Shown here piece by piece: positions 1 through 8,461 of a DNA stretch of 54,694 nt. The stretch is from assembly GCA_903828675.1 (NCBI GenBank), contig CAIKND010000238.1:1-54694 (forward strand). Direction: 5' to 3'. Source of the DNA: an uncultured Acidobacteriaceae bacterium (GTDB lineage: Bacteria; Acidobacteriota; Terriglobia; Terriglobales; Acidobacteriaceae). Within the stretch, counting starts at the first letter, position 1; the number at the start of each line of letters is the position of its first letter. The notes under the pieces were generated by a model. That model searched no databases and was not told where the DNA came from. It saw nothing but the letters and a program-made list of their open reading frames with translations. The translations under genes and the position numbers were made by a program.

Positions 1-212
1 ACAAGCCTGGTTCAGACTGACACTCAACTGGGTACAGCTATGATGAAAATGCTCTAGAAGTTGCGCCGAGCAAATTCGAGTGACAATGGCGATGAGGGTG
101 TCTTTCGGCCTCTTCCCTCGAAATCCTTTTCCCCCAGCATCTTTAGCTGCCAACGGATACTGCCAGATGGCAGATCCCCTTTCCGACGCTATTTCAAAGG
201 AATCAAAAGACA

Positions 213-1424
213 TTAGTTTCCCTTATACGGGTTGTGTAGGCGCTTTCTGGCGGTGTCGACTCGGGAAGTGTTTGGACCCGCGCTAATGGCCGCTTGGTAG
301 TCCTTCACCGCAAGTTGCCGCTCCCCGTTCAGATCACGGCACTCGCCGGCAGCCAAAAGCGAGCGGATTTTGAGTTCGGGACCAACGTTCCGGGTCCAGG
401 CGCTCTCTTCATAGGCCTCCGCTGCTTCAAGGTAGTGCCGCTGGCCGCGCAGGGCGTCGCCCAATCCAAAGTAGGCCAGTTCCAGTTGCGCATCAGCAAA
501 GTAGCCGGGGTTGGCGTTATCAGCCAGAATCTCGCGGTAGGCATCGACCGCAACCATGCCTTCGCCATCATCCTTGCGCAGGTTCGCTTCTTCAAGGCAA
601 AAAAGAAAGTCGTGCGGGTACTCACTTTTCAAGGAGCGCACTACCTGGATCGCCTCCTTGTAGCGCGACTCTCGCCGCAAAAACAGCGCCATCACCGTCC
701 GCGCCTCCAGGCTGGTGATTACGCCGCGCTTCCCTGCATCGTTCAGCAGCGCCAACCCAGCGGACTTTGACCCCGTAATGCCCGCAAAGCCTATGAGGAA
801 TTTGAAGGGCAAAGGCAGCGCGCCCACCACGTACTGATAGACCCCCACCACCAGTTTGGCGTCCACGTAATCCGGATCCAGTTGCAGCACGCGTGCCTCG
901 TCGTCTCTGGCCTTGTTGGCCAGATGGAAGCCGGCGCCAAAGGCCCGCTCAACCATGGCGACGTAGGTACAGCGCAGGCTGCGCGCCCAGCCCCGGGCAA
1001 AGAGCGCATCAATATCGTTCGGATTCCTGCCCAGGCGCCAATCCGCCTCGTGAACGACCTCGTCGGCCAGCCCCAGGATACGGTCGCGAGTCACCGGATC
1101 TTCCTCTGTGGCGTGGCGGCCGGTAAGAAAACCATCGTTGGCGTAAAAAGTCGTATCCAGCATATCGAGCCGGTAGAGTTCCTGAAAGATTTCGGCATTC
1201 AACAGGAGAGCGGTGGCTTGCGGATCGCCCGGATGCTCCTCATGGAAGCGCTTGAAACGTTGGACGGAGCCCGGATAGTCCAGATTGTAGAAGTGTTCGT
1301 AGGCCTCGCGCACCAGCGGATCATGGTTCAAGGGATTGGTGTGAACGCCGGAAGCCCGGCACAGGCTCGCCGTTGCCAGCAATGCCAATCCCAATGCCCA
1401 GTCGCGCATCTTGAAAGGTGCCAT
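213..1424 (-). CDS. Exported TPR-repeat protein of unknown function
   Basis: The protein (about 403 aa from the chosen start) opens with a short basic stretch and a hydrophobic segment (WALGLALLATASLCRASG) that looks like a signal peptide, so it is probably periplasmic. The rest is helical with TPR-like repeats: residues near the N-terminus (EAYEHFYNLDYPGSVQRF) and three or four C-terminal units with the usual A/G, Y and P spacing (for example YLEAAEAYEESA and LAVKDYQAAISAGP). An in-frame ATG lies 14 codons upstream, but the chosen start places the signal peptide at the terminus. It stands alone, divergent from pyrF. TPR arrays mediate protein contacts; no enzymatic motif is visible and no specific function can be given. 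Confidence 0.75.
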   Translation of the reverse strand: MAPFKMRDWALGLALLATASLCRASGVHTNPLNHDPLVREAYEHFYNLDYPGSVQRFKRFHEEHPGDPQATALLLNAEIFQELYRLDMLDTTFYANDGFLTGRHATEEDPVTRDRILGLADEVVHEADWRLGRNPNDIDALFARGWARSLRCTYVAMVERAFGAGFHLANKARDDEARVLQLDPDYVDAKLVVGVYQYVVGALPLPFKFLIGFAGITGSKSAGLALLNDAGKRGVITSLEARTVMALFLRRESRYKEAIQVVRSLKSEYPHDFLFCLEEANLRKDDGEGMVAVDAYREILADNANPGYFADAQLELAYFGLGDALRGQRHYLEAAEAYEESAWTRNVGPELKIRSLLAAGECRDLNGERQLAVKDYQAAISAGPNTSRVDTARKRLHNPYKGN

Positions 1425-1651
1425 CTTCAACTTCAACTCTCCTCCTTGCGCTTCAGCATCGAGCATTCATGCTACTTTGACGTAAAAGAAATACAGTCAA
1501 CCCTGCGACACTCAATCAGATTCAGCTTAATGGATTCAAATGCCTGCTGTTCAATATCAAGTCCCGGATGCGCTTGGGCTCAGCTCCATTCGAACCCAGT
1601 GTCTGAGATTAAACCTCCTCCTCCCATTTCGAAATGCTTTAGGATCCAAGT

Positions 1652-2443
1652 ATGCCCATCCCTGAACGGCTGAACCCAATGTTTGCCTCTTCCCTGCCGG
1701 TCGCTGCGGCCCCGCCAGACCCCATGGAACAGGCGCGCCGCCGCCTCATCGTTGCCCTCGATGTGCCCAATGCAGCGGCTGCCATCAAAATGGTGAACCA
1801 GTTGGAGCCTTCATGCCGCTGGTTCAAAGTGGGGCTGGAGTTGTTCGTGGCGGCTGGACCGGCCGTTATCGAGCCGCTCGTCGCTCGCGGCCACTCCATC
1901 TTTCTGGACCTGAAATTTAACGACATTCCAAACACCGTGGCCGGAGCGGTAAGGTCGGCAGCATCGTTGGGCGTTCGCATGATGACAATCCATGCCTCCG
2001 GAGGCCCAGCCATGCTTGCGGCCGCAAGCGAAGCACTGGAAGGGATGCCCTCCCCCCCGCTGTTGCTGGCCGTGACCGTACTCACAAGCATGGATCAGGC
2101 GCAGGTGAATGTGGTTGGACTTAACCGCTCGCCCGCCGAACAGGTGGAACTTCTGGCCCGGATGGGCCTCGGCGTGGGAATCAGAGGATTCGTCTGCTCG
2201 CCACACGAAGTTTCTTCCCTGCGCACGATCACTGGCCCAGAGGGCGTGCTGGTGATTCCGGGAATCCGCCCAGCTGGAGGCGAAAGCGGCGATCAGAAGC
2301 GCATCGCCACCCCTGCGGAAGCACTTCGGCTGGGCGCAAGCTACTTGGTCGTGGGCCGACCCATCACCCAGGCTGCGGACCCGCTCGATGCAGCCGAGGC
2401 CATTTTGAAAGAGATGGCCGAAGCCATTCAAAATCAAGAATAA
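1652..2443 (+). CDS. pyrF: Orotidine 5'-phosphate decarboxylase
   Basis: This enzyme converts OMP to UMP, the last step of de novo pyrimidine synthesis, in the cytoplasm. The TIM-barrel hallmarks are visible: VALDVPN (residues 34-40), FKVGLELF (58-65), the catalytic Lys/Asp signature DLKFNDIPNT (86-95) and the phosphate-binding VVGRPIT (233-239). At 263 aa it is slightly long for the short bacterial group. The first 25 residues look non-conserved, so the ATG at 1724 (MEQARRR) is a possible alternative start; the upstream AGGA before 1652 favours the longer form weakly. It is monocistronic, followed at once by a strong hairpin terminator. Confidence 0.93.
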   Translation: MPIPERLNPMFASSLPVAAAPPDPMEQARRRLIVALDVPNAAAAIKMVNQLEPSCRWFKVGLELFVAAGPAVIEPLVARGHSIFLDLKFNDIPNTVAGAVRSAASLGVRMMTIHASGGPAMLAAASEALEGMPSPPLLLAVTVLTSMDQAQVNVVGLNRSPAEQVELLARMGLGVGIRGFVCSPHEVSSLRTITGPEGVLVIPGIRPAGGESGDQKRIATPAEALRLGASYLVVGRPITQAADPLDAAEAILKEMAEAIQNQE

Positions 2444-2472
2444 GCTGCCAGCAGCAAGCTCCGGCATACACT

Positions 2473-2501
2473 GAAAAGCCCGGCGATCTGCCGGGCTTTT
2501 C
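2473..2501. terminator. Bidirectional intrinsic terminator between pyrF and the zinc-ribbon gene
   Basis: A perfect 12-bp stem (GAAAAGCCCGGC, 5-nt loop GATCT, GCCGGGCTTTTC) lies 30 bp after the pyrF stop. The stem carries A4 on one side and T4 on the other, so it can act on both strands. It ends pyrF on the plus strand and the small zinc-ribbon gene arriving on the minus strand. Confidence 0.9.
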
Positions 2502-2525
2502 AAGCATAATAACCTCAAGCAACGC

Positions 2526-2705
2526 TTAAAGCTTCTCGTAGAACTCGCATGCAGAGCACGAAATATAGACTCCGCCGGGGATCCCGCGCTCGCGGTCCTT
2601 CACGCGCTTGACGATGCGCGTCGGCTTTTTGCACTTGGGACAGTCGGTCGACTTCGTCGTGTCCATTTCCTTCTTGCGATCACCTGTTTTTGCGATCTTT
2701 GCCAT
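2526..2705 (-). CDS. Small zinc-ribbon protein (59 aa)
   Basis: A 59-residue protein with two CxxC knuckles, C22-P-K-C25 and C50-S-A-C53, 24 residues apart, and a lysine/arginine-rich middle, typical of a zinc ribbon. The open frame runs 33 codons further upstream. I chose the internal ATG because AAGGAG precedes it and because the upstream part is arginine-rich and without motif. Function unknown; small basic zinc ribbons often bind nucleic acid or ribosomes, which is an inference here. It is the last of a minus-strand series after the exported BamE-like protein and ends at the shared terminator. Confidence 0.75.
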   Translation of the reverse strand: MAKIAKTGDRKKEMDTTKSTDCPKCKKPTRIVKRVKDRERGIPGGVYISCSACEFYEKL

Positions 2706-2867
2706 GGGTCGGGTATTTCTCCTTCTTCGGGTGTCTCTGCACACACGGGCCAAATCTCTGCCCGCGGCTTCAACGGCGCGGTCATTCGCTGCCTCGCATC
2801 GCAATGGAATTGCATCGAAGGAGCGGGACTCGCTGCCTTCAGTTTACATGAAGGCAGTGCCCAAAGT

Positions 2868-4196
2868 TCAGTTCGGCTGGGTTGCTGAGGGCGTTGTTTG
2901 AGGTTTGGCCGGGTCCGGCTGCACCGCGGCAGGCTTTGAGGCATCCGGCTGCGCTTCCGGTTCGCCATCCGGGTTCGCTCCCAACTGCGGCTCAGGCTTC
3001 TTCTTGGGAAACTGCACCGGCTTCATCACACCAACGTTCTTCTGACCGCTCGGCTGTACGACATTCTGATCGCTCGGAATCTGCTCGCCGGGGTTGCGCA
3101 GGCTGGGCGGAGCCTCGGGAGCCTCCCGGTTCGTGTCGCGCTGCACATCGCCCACTTCAGCAATGCGCGTCCTCGATAATTCAGGTGCAACCGGCGTGCC
3201 ATCCGTACGCATCAACCCTTCCACCTCGTCCTTGGTGAAGATAACCGGGGGCTCGCCCATCTTCGCCACTTCCACGCGAATCACCCGATTGCCGTTGATA
3301 CGGACAAAGTCCACCTCTTGGGGCGGCTTGCCGTAGATCCACTCCTCGAAGGGCATCTGCCCTTCCATCTCCCGCGTCTTTGTCTGCGGCTGCCCTTTGG
3401 CATACAGCACCATATCGGTACTCATGCCCACCATCACATGGTGCCCAAGGATGGCCTCCTTGAGCTTGCCGGGAAGGGTGTCGGTGAAAGCTTGTATTGG
3501 CGTCTTCACGTCGAACGAAATCAGTGGGGCCAGCAGCGCCTTCACCTCGGCGCCGGTCAGTTCGGGGACATGGCTGTCAAACGCCAGCGTTAGCCGTGCG
3601 CCCTGCGGCTCCTTTTCGTCGCCCTGGATCACCGGATTGGTCGCATTGCCGCCCCCCGCGCCAATCTGGATGTGGCGCAGTATCCTGTGCTTCCAGTCCG
3701 GCCCGCCGTTCAACTCGAACACGATCTTCGAGTGCTCGATCTTCACATCGGTCAGCACCAGTCGGTCGCCCGGCTTGGCGCAGAGCCCGTGGGCAATCGC
3801 CATGTTCAGATACGGCTCTCCCGCCGGTTCCAGCTTGCCGTTGGCCACCAGCGTTAGGCCCTTGTGCCCGCGCGGAAACGGCCGCATCGCAAACCCCTGT
3901 TCCGCCTGCAACAGGCGTATAAGCTCAATCCGCGCTTTGGCGTCCAGTTCTGACTTGGTTAGAGCTACCTTGGTAGGCGTAATCTGGGAGTAGCGCCGGT
4001 CGACCGGACCGTTCGCCGTGGCCCCTCCCTTGCCGCTTGTATCGATAGTGATCACCTGCGCCGAAGCCCTGCCTGCAACAAGCGCGAGGATCGCCGCACA
4101 CACCGGCGCAACCCACCTGAAGTGGTTGATTTTACGGGCTGTCGCGGCTGTCCGAACGGTTTGCCGCGTCTTCATGAAAAGGGCTTGCTGGATCAT
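2868..4196 (-). CDS. Exported protein with a BamE/SmpA-like segment and a proline-rich tail
   Basis: The 442-aa product starts with a signal peptide (hydrophobic core around residues 28-44, ending in ASA). A central globular part is followed by a segment around 248-305 that resembles the SmpA/OmlA/BamE pattern: AILGHHVMVGMSTDMVLYA, then GQP, then EEWIYG and VDFVRINGNRV. BamE proteins belong to the outer-membrane beta-barrel assembly machine, but this protein is far longer and I see no lipobox, so the match may only be of fold. Residues from about 350 on are Pro/Gln/Lys-rich and probably disordered. The start is supported by GGGAGG just upstream. Substrate and partner are unknown. Confidence 0.7.
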   Translation of the reverse strand: MIQQALFMKTRQTVRTAATARKINHFRWVAPVCAAILALVAGRASAQVITIDTSGKGGATANGPVDRRYSQITPTKVALTKSELDAKARIELIRLLQAEQGFAMRPFPRGHKGLTLVANGKLEPAGEPYLNMAIAHGLCAKPGDRLVLTDVKIEHSKIVFELNGGPDWKHRILRHIQIGAGGGNATNPVIQGDEKEPQGARLTLAFDSHVPELTGAEVKALLAPLISFDVKTPIQAFTDTLPGKLKEAILGHHVMVGMSTDMVLYAKGQPQTKTREMEGQMPFEEWIYGKPPQEVDFVRINGNRVIRVEVAKMGEPPVIFTKDEVEGLMRTDGTPVAPELSRTRIAEVGDVQRDTNREAPEAPPSLRNPGEQIPSDQNVVQPSGQKNVGVMKPVQFPKKKPEPQLGANPDGEPEAQPDASKPAAVQPDPAKPQTTPSATQPN

Positions 4197-4311
4197 GGGA
4201 GCCTCCCATGCACACCTACAGCATTGAGCAAAAGATAGCCCCGTTCAAGTGCAAATAGCAAATTGGCGCAAGAACCTCCGCGGTCAGGCCTACCAAGTAG
4301 ATTCATGCGAC

Positions 4312-5349
4312 CTAGTTGGACTCGGCGGGACTTTCCGGCTCAGGCTCCTTATTTTGTCCTGGCGGCTGGGGAACGGCTGCCGGAAATATCTGTACCAGCG
4401 TGGGAGGCGCGGGCGTAGCCGGCCCCATTGCAGCCTCATGCTGGCGGCGCGACGCCGCGTCCAGGTCCACCGCAATGCCACCCGGCACAATCACCGGGGC
4501 GTTATAGACGAAGTCCAGATCGCGGGTGATGCGGAAAACCACCGGCAAGGCCGCCAGAAGCACGAAGAATGTAATCCAGCTCGCGTCCAGGCCAAACCCT
4601 CCGCCGGTAAGCCAGAAGGACCCCATGGGATCGCCCTGCACCACGGGAGAATGGCTGCTGACGCCGCTCACAGCCAGGCCGAACACCAGGGCCCGACTGG
4701 CCTTCCAGCCGAAGTTCAGTCCCCAGCTTAGCCACAACGCCCGCGTGCGCAGATAGGCAGCAGAGAGAACCAGCCCCAGCGCGACCGAAACGAATACGCT
4801 GGCGCGGTTCGAACCCGGCAAGAGCGACTGCACAATGGCGTAATACGCGGCAAACCCCAGCGATGCTCCCAGCGGACCTACCGCGTCGGCAAAGCGTTGG
4901 AATCCCCAGCCCCGGAAAGCAACCTCCTCAGCCAGCGCGGCCAGTGCAAAGAAGGTCACATCTACTGCCAGCCAGCCCCAGGCTGAGAACCGCGTGGAAA
5001 CCGAAATGGCAATGCCCCCGGCGATCGTCATCGGCAGCACGCAGGCAACGGCCAGGGCCCAGCCCACAGCCAGCCCCATGCCCGCTTCTCTCGGCCAACC
5101 AGGCCGCTGCGGTAAACCCTGTTCGCTTATCGGGTGCATCTGCCGGTTGAGCCAGTAGCCTAATCCCGCGTAGCCCGGCAGCAGCAGGAACACCAGCACC
5201 GCCTGCTCAAGCAGCGGCCGCCATGGCTCATCAAATAGCCCCTGCGCTCCACGATGAGCCAGCGACCTTGCAAGAAAAAAGTAAAGTACCGCAACAAGAA
5301 AATGAACGTAGGCGCGAAACCGGCCGCCGGTAGGCTTTGTCGCGCTCAT
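4312..5349 (-). CDS. CPBP-family (Abi/Rce1-like) membrane protein, probably catalytically impaired
   Basis: A polytopic membrane protein of 345 aa with about eight hydrophobic segments. It carries CPBP motif 1 as EEVAFR (E141, E142, R146), the glutamates that activate water in Rce1-like intramembrane proteases. Motif 2 (F-x3-H) reads FAAYY and motif 3 (H-x3-N) reads NFGWK, so both histidines are replaced. A pro-rich C-terminal tail of about 60 residues faces one side. The start was chosen because GAGGGA lies 6 nt before this ATG; the open frame extends 14 codons upstream. It follows accA by 112 bp on the same strand. It may be a pseudo-protease with a scaffolding or immunity role, which is inference. 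Confidence 0.8.
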   Translation of the reverse strand: MSATKPTGGRFRAYVHFLVAVLYFFLARSLAHRGAQGLFDEPWRPLLEQAVLVFLLLPGYAGLGYWLNRQMHPISEQGLPQRPGWPREAGMGLAVGWALAVACVLPMTIAGGIAISVSTRFSAWGWLAVDVTFFALAALAEEVAFRGWGFQRFADAVGPLGASLGFAAYYAIVQSLLPGSNRASVFVSVALGLVLSAAYLRTRALWLSWGLNFGWKASRALVFGLAVSGVSSHSPVVQGDPMGSFWLTGGGFGLDASWITFFVLLAALPVVFRITRDLDFVYNAPVIVPGGIAVDLDAASRRQHEAAMGPATPAPPTLVQIFPAAVPQPPGQNKEPEPESPAESN

Positions 5350-5461
5350 GATCGCTCCCTCAGCGCCAGCTGGCAGCCACTCGCGGTGCACTTCGCCGTT
5401 TGTAACGCAAAACCCAACCTGACCTGAAATCCCGGCATGTCAACCCGTTTCGTATCCAGAG

Positions 5462-6307
5462 CTAACCTTCTGTGTAGAACTGCGCGATGTTGCGGAACTT
5501 CTCCCGGCGTGCAGCCACAAGATCTTCAATTGACATCGCCTTCAGCGCGGTCAGATGCTTCTTCAAAGTGCTGCCAACCAGCCCGGCGCCCGCCTCATTG
5601 TCCGTATGAATGCCGCCCGGCGGCTCGGCGATAATCTCGTCCACACAGCCCAGCGACGCAACCTCTGGCGCGGAGATGCGCATAGCCTCGGCAGCCAGCT
5701 GCTTGTTCGCAGCATCCCGCCACATAATGGCAGCGCACGACTCCGGCGTGATCACAAAGTAGAGCGCATTTTCCAGAATCAGCACTCGGTCGGTAACTGC
5801 CAAAGCCAACGCTCCGCCCGATCCGCCCTCGCCGCTAATCACCGAAATCGTGGGCACGCGCAGCCGCGACATCTCAAGAATATTGCGGGCGATTGCCTCG
5901 GCCTGGCCGCGTTCCTCTGCCCCCAGCCCCGGATACGCGCCCGGCAGATCGATAAAGCTGATCACCGGACGCGAAAACTTCTCCGCGATCCTCATGCAGC
6001 GCAACGCTTTGCGGTAGCCCTCGGGGTTGGGCATGCCGAAGTTGCGGCGCACCCGCTCCTTGGTGGTCCCGCCCTTGCGGTTGCCAATGACGAGAACCTC
6101 CTCGTCGCCCAGTCGCGCCATGCCGCACGCCACCGCCTCGTCGTCGCCGTAGGCGCGATCCCCGTGAATCTCGCTGAAATCCGTGAAGATTCGCTCGATA
6201 AAGTCCATGGGGTAAGGCCGCTGAGGATGCCGCGCCCGCTCGATTCTTGCCCACGCCGGCGAAACTGCCGGCGCCTGATTGGATGTCCCTGTTTCCAGTT
6301 CGCTCAT
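5462..6307 (-). CDS. accA: Acetyl-CoA carboxylase carboxyltransferase subunit alpha
   Basis: AccA and AccD together transfer the carboxyl group from biotin to acetyl-CoA, giving malonyl-CoA for fatty acid synthesis. Family marks are RHPQRPYPMDFI near the N-terminus, GDRAYGDDEAV, the oxyanion-hole region SGEGGSGGALALAVTDRV, and the terminal YFVITPESCAAIMWRD. At 281 aa it is shorter than the E. coli protein (319 aa), mainly in the N-terminal helix. An alternative ATG lies 6 codons upstream. accD and the biotin carrier are not in the window. It is transcribed away from the sigma-factor gene across a 222-bp divergent promoter region and may continue into the CPBP gene. Confidence 0.95.
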   Translation of the reverse strand: MSELETGTSNQAPAVSPAWARIERARHPQRPYPMDFIERIFTDFSEIHGDRAYGDDEAVACGMARLGDEEVLVIGNRKGGTTKERVRRNFGMPNPEGYRKALRCMRIAEKFSRPVISFIDLPGAYPGLGAEERGQAEAIARNILEMSRLRVPTISVISGEGGSGGALALAVTDRVLILENALYFVITPESCAAIMWRDAANKQLAAEAMRISAPEVASLGCVDEIIAEPPGGIHTDNEAGAGLVGSTLKKHLTALKAMSIEDLVAARREKFRNIAQFYTEG

Positions 6308-6529
6308 CTGTACCTGGAGCCGCACGGGGAAACGTCGCCGCCGGCCCTCATGTGATTCTACGGGTCCAGGGCGGTTGGGACAAATACGAGGAAAATCAGG
6401 CGATCGATTTGGAGACTGAACAAGTTACCCGCCGGGTCGCCCAGTGCACGCCTGCCCCCGCTTGCCCTTGCAAATGACTCTACAATATCTGCGGCCGCTG
6501 TTCGTCTACAGAACTGGAAGGATGAACCG

Positions 6530-7099
6530 GTGAGCGCCACTTTGATGATCGAACAAGACCGTCAGATCTCCGAAGTCATCGCGGCAGAAAGGCCCCGCTT
6601 GCGCAGCTTCATCCGCAGACGAGTGCCAAATGAAGCCGACGTGGAAGATCTTCTCCAGGAGGTCTTTTACGAACTGGTAGAGGCCCGCCGCCTGCTCATG
6701 CCGATTGACTACATGACTGGCTGGCTGTTCCGGGTGGCGCGCAATCGCATCACCGACCTGTTTCGCAAAAAGAAGCCGGAAAACTTTGCCGATGCGGCGG
6801 TTCAGGACGATGACGGCGAGTTGATGCGCATTGAAGATCTGTTGCCGTCGAGCGATGCCGGGCCGGAGGCGCTTTACGTCCGCAACCTGCTTCTCGACGA
6901 GTTGGAAATCGCGCTCAGCGAACTGCCCGGAGAGCAGCGCGATGTCTTTGTAGCCCACGAAATCGATGGACGCAGCTTCAAAGAGTTAGCGGCGGAATCC
7001 GGCGTAAACGTCAACACGCTGCTCTCGCGCAAACGCTATGCCGTGCTTCATCTCCGCCATCGATTGCAAAGCATTCACGATCAGTTCACAGTTAAATGA
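6530..7099 (+). CDS. ECF-type sigma-70 family RNA polymerase sigma factor
   Basis: At 189 aa it has only the two domains of ECF sigma factors. Region 2 lies at about residues 22-80 (RLRSFIRRRVPNEADVEDLLQEVF, with the -10 recognition helix DYMTGWLFRVARNRITDLFR). Region 4 lies at about 125-180 (LPGEQRDVFVAHEIDGRSFKE with the helix-turn-helix GVNVNTLLSRKRYA). The start is GTG, preceded by GGAAGG; no ATG gives a complete region 2. The next gene begins 10 bp later and encodes a small membrane protein, so the pair is probably an operon in which the membrane protein senses or holds the sigma factor. No classical anti-sigma zinc motif is seen. Confidence 0.92.
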   Translation: MSATLMIEQDRQISEVIAAERPRLRSFIRRRVPNEADVEDLLQEVFYELVEARRLLMPIDYMTGWLFRVARNRITDLFRKKKPENFADAAVQDDDGELMRIEDLLPSSDAGPEALYVRNLLLDELEIALSELPGEQRDVFVAHEIDGRSFKELAAESGVNVNTLLSRKRYAVLHLRHRLQSIHDQFTVK

Positions 7100-7109
7100 G
7101 GAACCCAGA

Positions 7110-7451
7110 ATGAGAAGGAAATGGATATTTTTTGTAGCCCCGCCGGCGGCCTTGCTCGTCATCGCTCTTTGCGGCGAAGTGGTGATGCACCTGTGGAATT
7201 GGCTGATTCCGGCGATCGTCGGATGGAGCCAGATCACCCTCTGGCAGGCTCTCGGTCTGCTGGTTCTCTCCAGGATTCTCTTCGGAAGCTGGGGCGGTGG
7301 CGGCGGCGATCGATCCAGGTCGTGCCAACCATCTGCCAAACGCTGGGCGAAAATGACTCCCGAAGAGCGCGAGAAGTTCCGCCAGGAAATGCGCTCTCGG
7401 TGCGGAGGCTTCGGAACGCCATCCGGCGAATTCAACGAACCCGCCCCCTGA
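7110..7451 (+). CDS. Small membrane protein paired with the ECF sigma factor
   Basis: A 113-aa protein with two hydrophobic segments, residues 5-27 and about 31-57 (containing WNWLIPAIVGW and LWQALGLLVLSRILFG), then a glycine run (GGGGG) and a basic/acidic cytoplasmic-type tail with KMTPEEREKFRQEM and RCGGFG. The start ATG is preceded by GAGG that overlaps the stop of the sigma gene, which supports translational coupling. I recall similar WNWLxP small membrane proteins next to ECF sigma genes in several phyla, but the function is undescribed to my knowledge. It lacks the HxxxCxxC zinc site of ZAS anti-sigma factors. The role as anti-sigma or sensor is inferred from context only. Confidence 0.8.
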   Translation: MRRKWIFFVAPPAALLVIALCGEVVMHLWNWLIPAIVGWSQITLWQALGLLVLSRILFGSWGGGGGDRSRSCQPSAKRWAKMTPEEREKFRQEMRSRCGGFGTPSGEFNEPAP

Positions 7452-7509
7452 TTCAGCCACGCTGATCGCTGGCGGGGTTGGATCTATCACCCAGTCAAAT
7501 ACCAAGATT

Positions 7510-7552
7510 GGGTGCCCCATCCTTTCCGCGCCTTTTGCGGAAAGGGTGGGAC
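7510..7552 (+). repeat. Dispersed hairpin repeat, family A copy 1
   Basis: Pattern GGTGCCCCATCC, stem arm CTTTCCGC, loop, arm GCGGAAAG, then GGTGGGA. The outer CCCATCC/GGGTGG parts can also pair. It lies in the 153-bp gap between the convergent ends of the small membrane protein gene and hoxU. Five other copies occur at 8391, 18431, 18706, 42370 and 49434. Confidence 0.85.
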
Positions 7553-7604
7553 AGCAAAGCACTCAATAGACGTCGACTCAATAAACATTCAAACCGAAGG
7601 CCGC

Positions 7605-8342
7605 TTAATGCGCCCCGCTCGCCTGTCCCGCCCGTTGCGTCGCCAAGCGAGTCACCGCATCGCCCTGCTTCACCATCTCATGCACGGATTGCCCCTTTTC
7701 AGCCAGCGCACCCGTGGGGCAAGCCTGCACGCATTTGCCGCATCCCGTGCAGTTGTGCGCATGTCCCCAGTCGTCCTTCAGGTCGCTCACAATCCGCGAG
7801 TAAATCCCGCGCGATGCCACCTCCCACACGTTCGCTCCTTCCACCTCCGCGCACACCCGCACGCAGCGCGTACACAGGATGCAGCGATTGTGATCGAGCA
7901 CAAAGCGCGGATGCGACATATCCACCTGCAGTCGCGGGTTGTTGTAGGAGTAGCGCACATGCGTAATCCCCAGCGATTGCGCCATCGATTGCAGTTCGCA
8001 ATGGCTATTCGACACGCACGACGAGCAGATGTGATTCCGCTCCACAAGCAGCAGTTCAACCGCCATGCGCCGGTAAAGCGTCAGCTTGGCTGAAGTCGTT
8101 TTGATCGACATTCCGTCCTGAATCGGCGTTGTGCAAGCCGGCAATAATCGGTCGGTGCCTGCAAGTTCCACGACGCACACCCGGCAAGCGCCCACCGCGC
8201 TCAATCCCTTCAGATAGCAGAGCGTCGGAATCTGTTTTCCGTTGGCACGGGCCGCTTCCAGAATCGTCTGGCCCTCGTGCGCAGTCACCAGTTCACCGTC
8301 AATGCGGACGGAAATTGTCTTGTTCGGCAACGGATTGCTCAT
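7605..8342 (-). CDS. hoxU: HoxU-like diaphorase iron-sulfur subunit (NuoG N-terminal type)
   Basis: The 245-aa protein carries electrons between the flavin subunit and a partner. Cluster ligands are visible in order: an N-terminal [2Fe-2S] domain (CYLKGLSAVGACRVC and LPAC), the HxC-x2-C-x5-C motif (NHICSSCVSNSHC), then two [4Fe-4S] sites (CILCTRCVRVC and CTGCGKCVQACP). Length and motif spacing match HoxU of NAD-linked bidirectional hydrogenases. GGAG lies 7 nt before the ATG. It follows the NuoF-GltD gene after 119 bp that contain a family A hairpin. The next gene downstream is convergent, so no hydrogenase (HoxYH) or formate dehydrogenase subunit follows. Confidence 0.9.
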   Translation of the reverse strand: MSNPLPNKTISVRIDGELVTAHEGQTILEAARANGKQIPTLCYLKGLSAVGACRVCVVELAGTDRLLPACTTPIQDGMSIKTTSAKLTLYRRMAVELLLVERNHICSSCVSNSHCELQSMAQSLGITHVRYSYNNPRLQVDMSHPRFVLDHNRCILCTRCVRVCAEVEGANVWEVASRGIYSRIVSDLKDDWGHAHNCTGCGKCVQACPTGALAEKGQSVHEMVKQGDAVTRLATQRAGQASGAH

Positions 8343-8390
8343 TTTCTTCTCCAGGTCTCTCAGTACTCCGGCCCTTACATACTCTGAATT

Positions 8391-8432
8391 GGGTGCCCCA
8401 TTCCTTCCGCGTTTTTTGCGGAAAGGGTGGGA
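8391..8432 (+). repeat. Dispersed hairpin repeat, family A copy 2 (inside the redox operon)
   Basis: GGGTGCCCCATTCC, arm CCTTCCGC, T-rich loop, arm GCGGAAAGG, GTGGGAG. It sits between the NuoF-GltD stop and the hoxU start, within what should be one transcript, so it would form a hairpin in the mRNA. Confidence 0.85.
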
Positions 8433-8461
8433 GCCGACGCACTATTCTTGGGCGTCGGCCC

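Noticed and set aside
7510..8432. Similar hairpins flanking hoxU as a CRISPR-like or composite element
   Set aside because: The copies are dispersed across the window without regular spacers and no cas or transposase gene is present; they are interspersed repeats.
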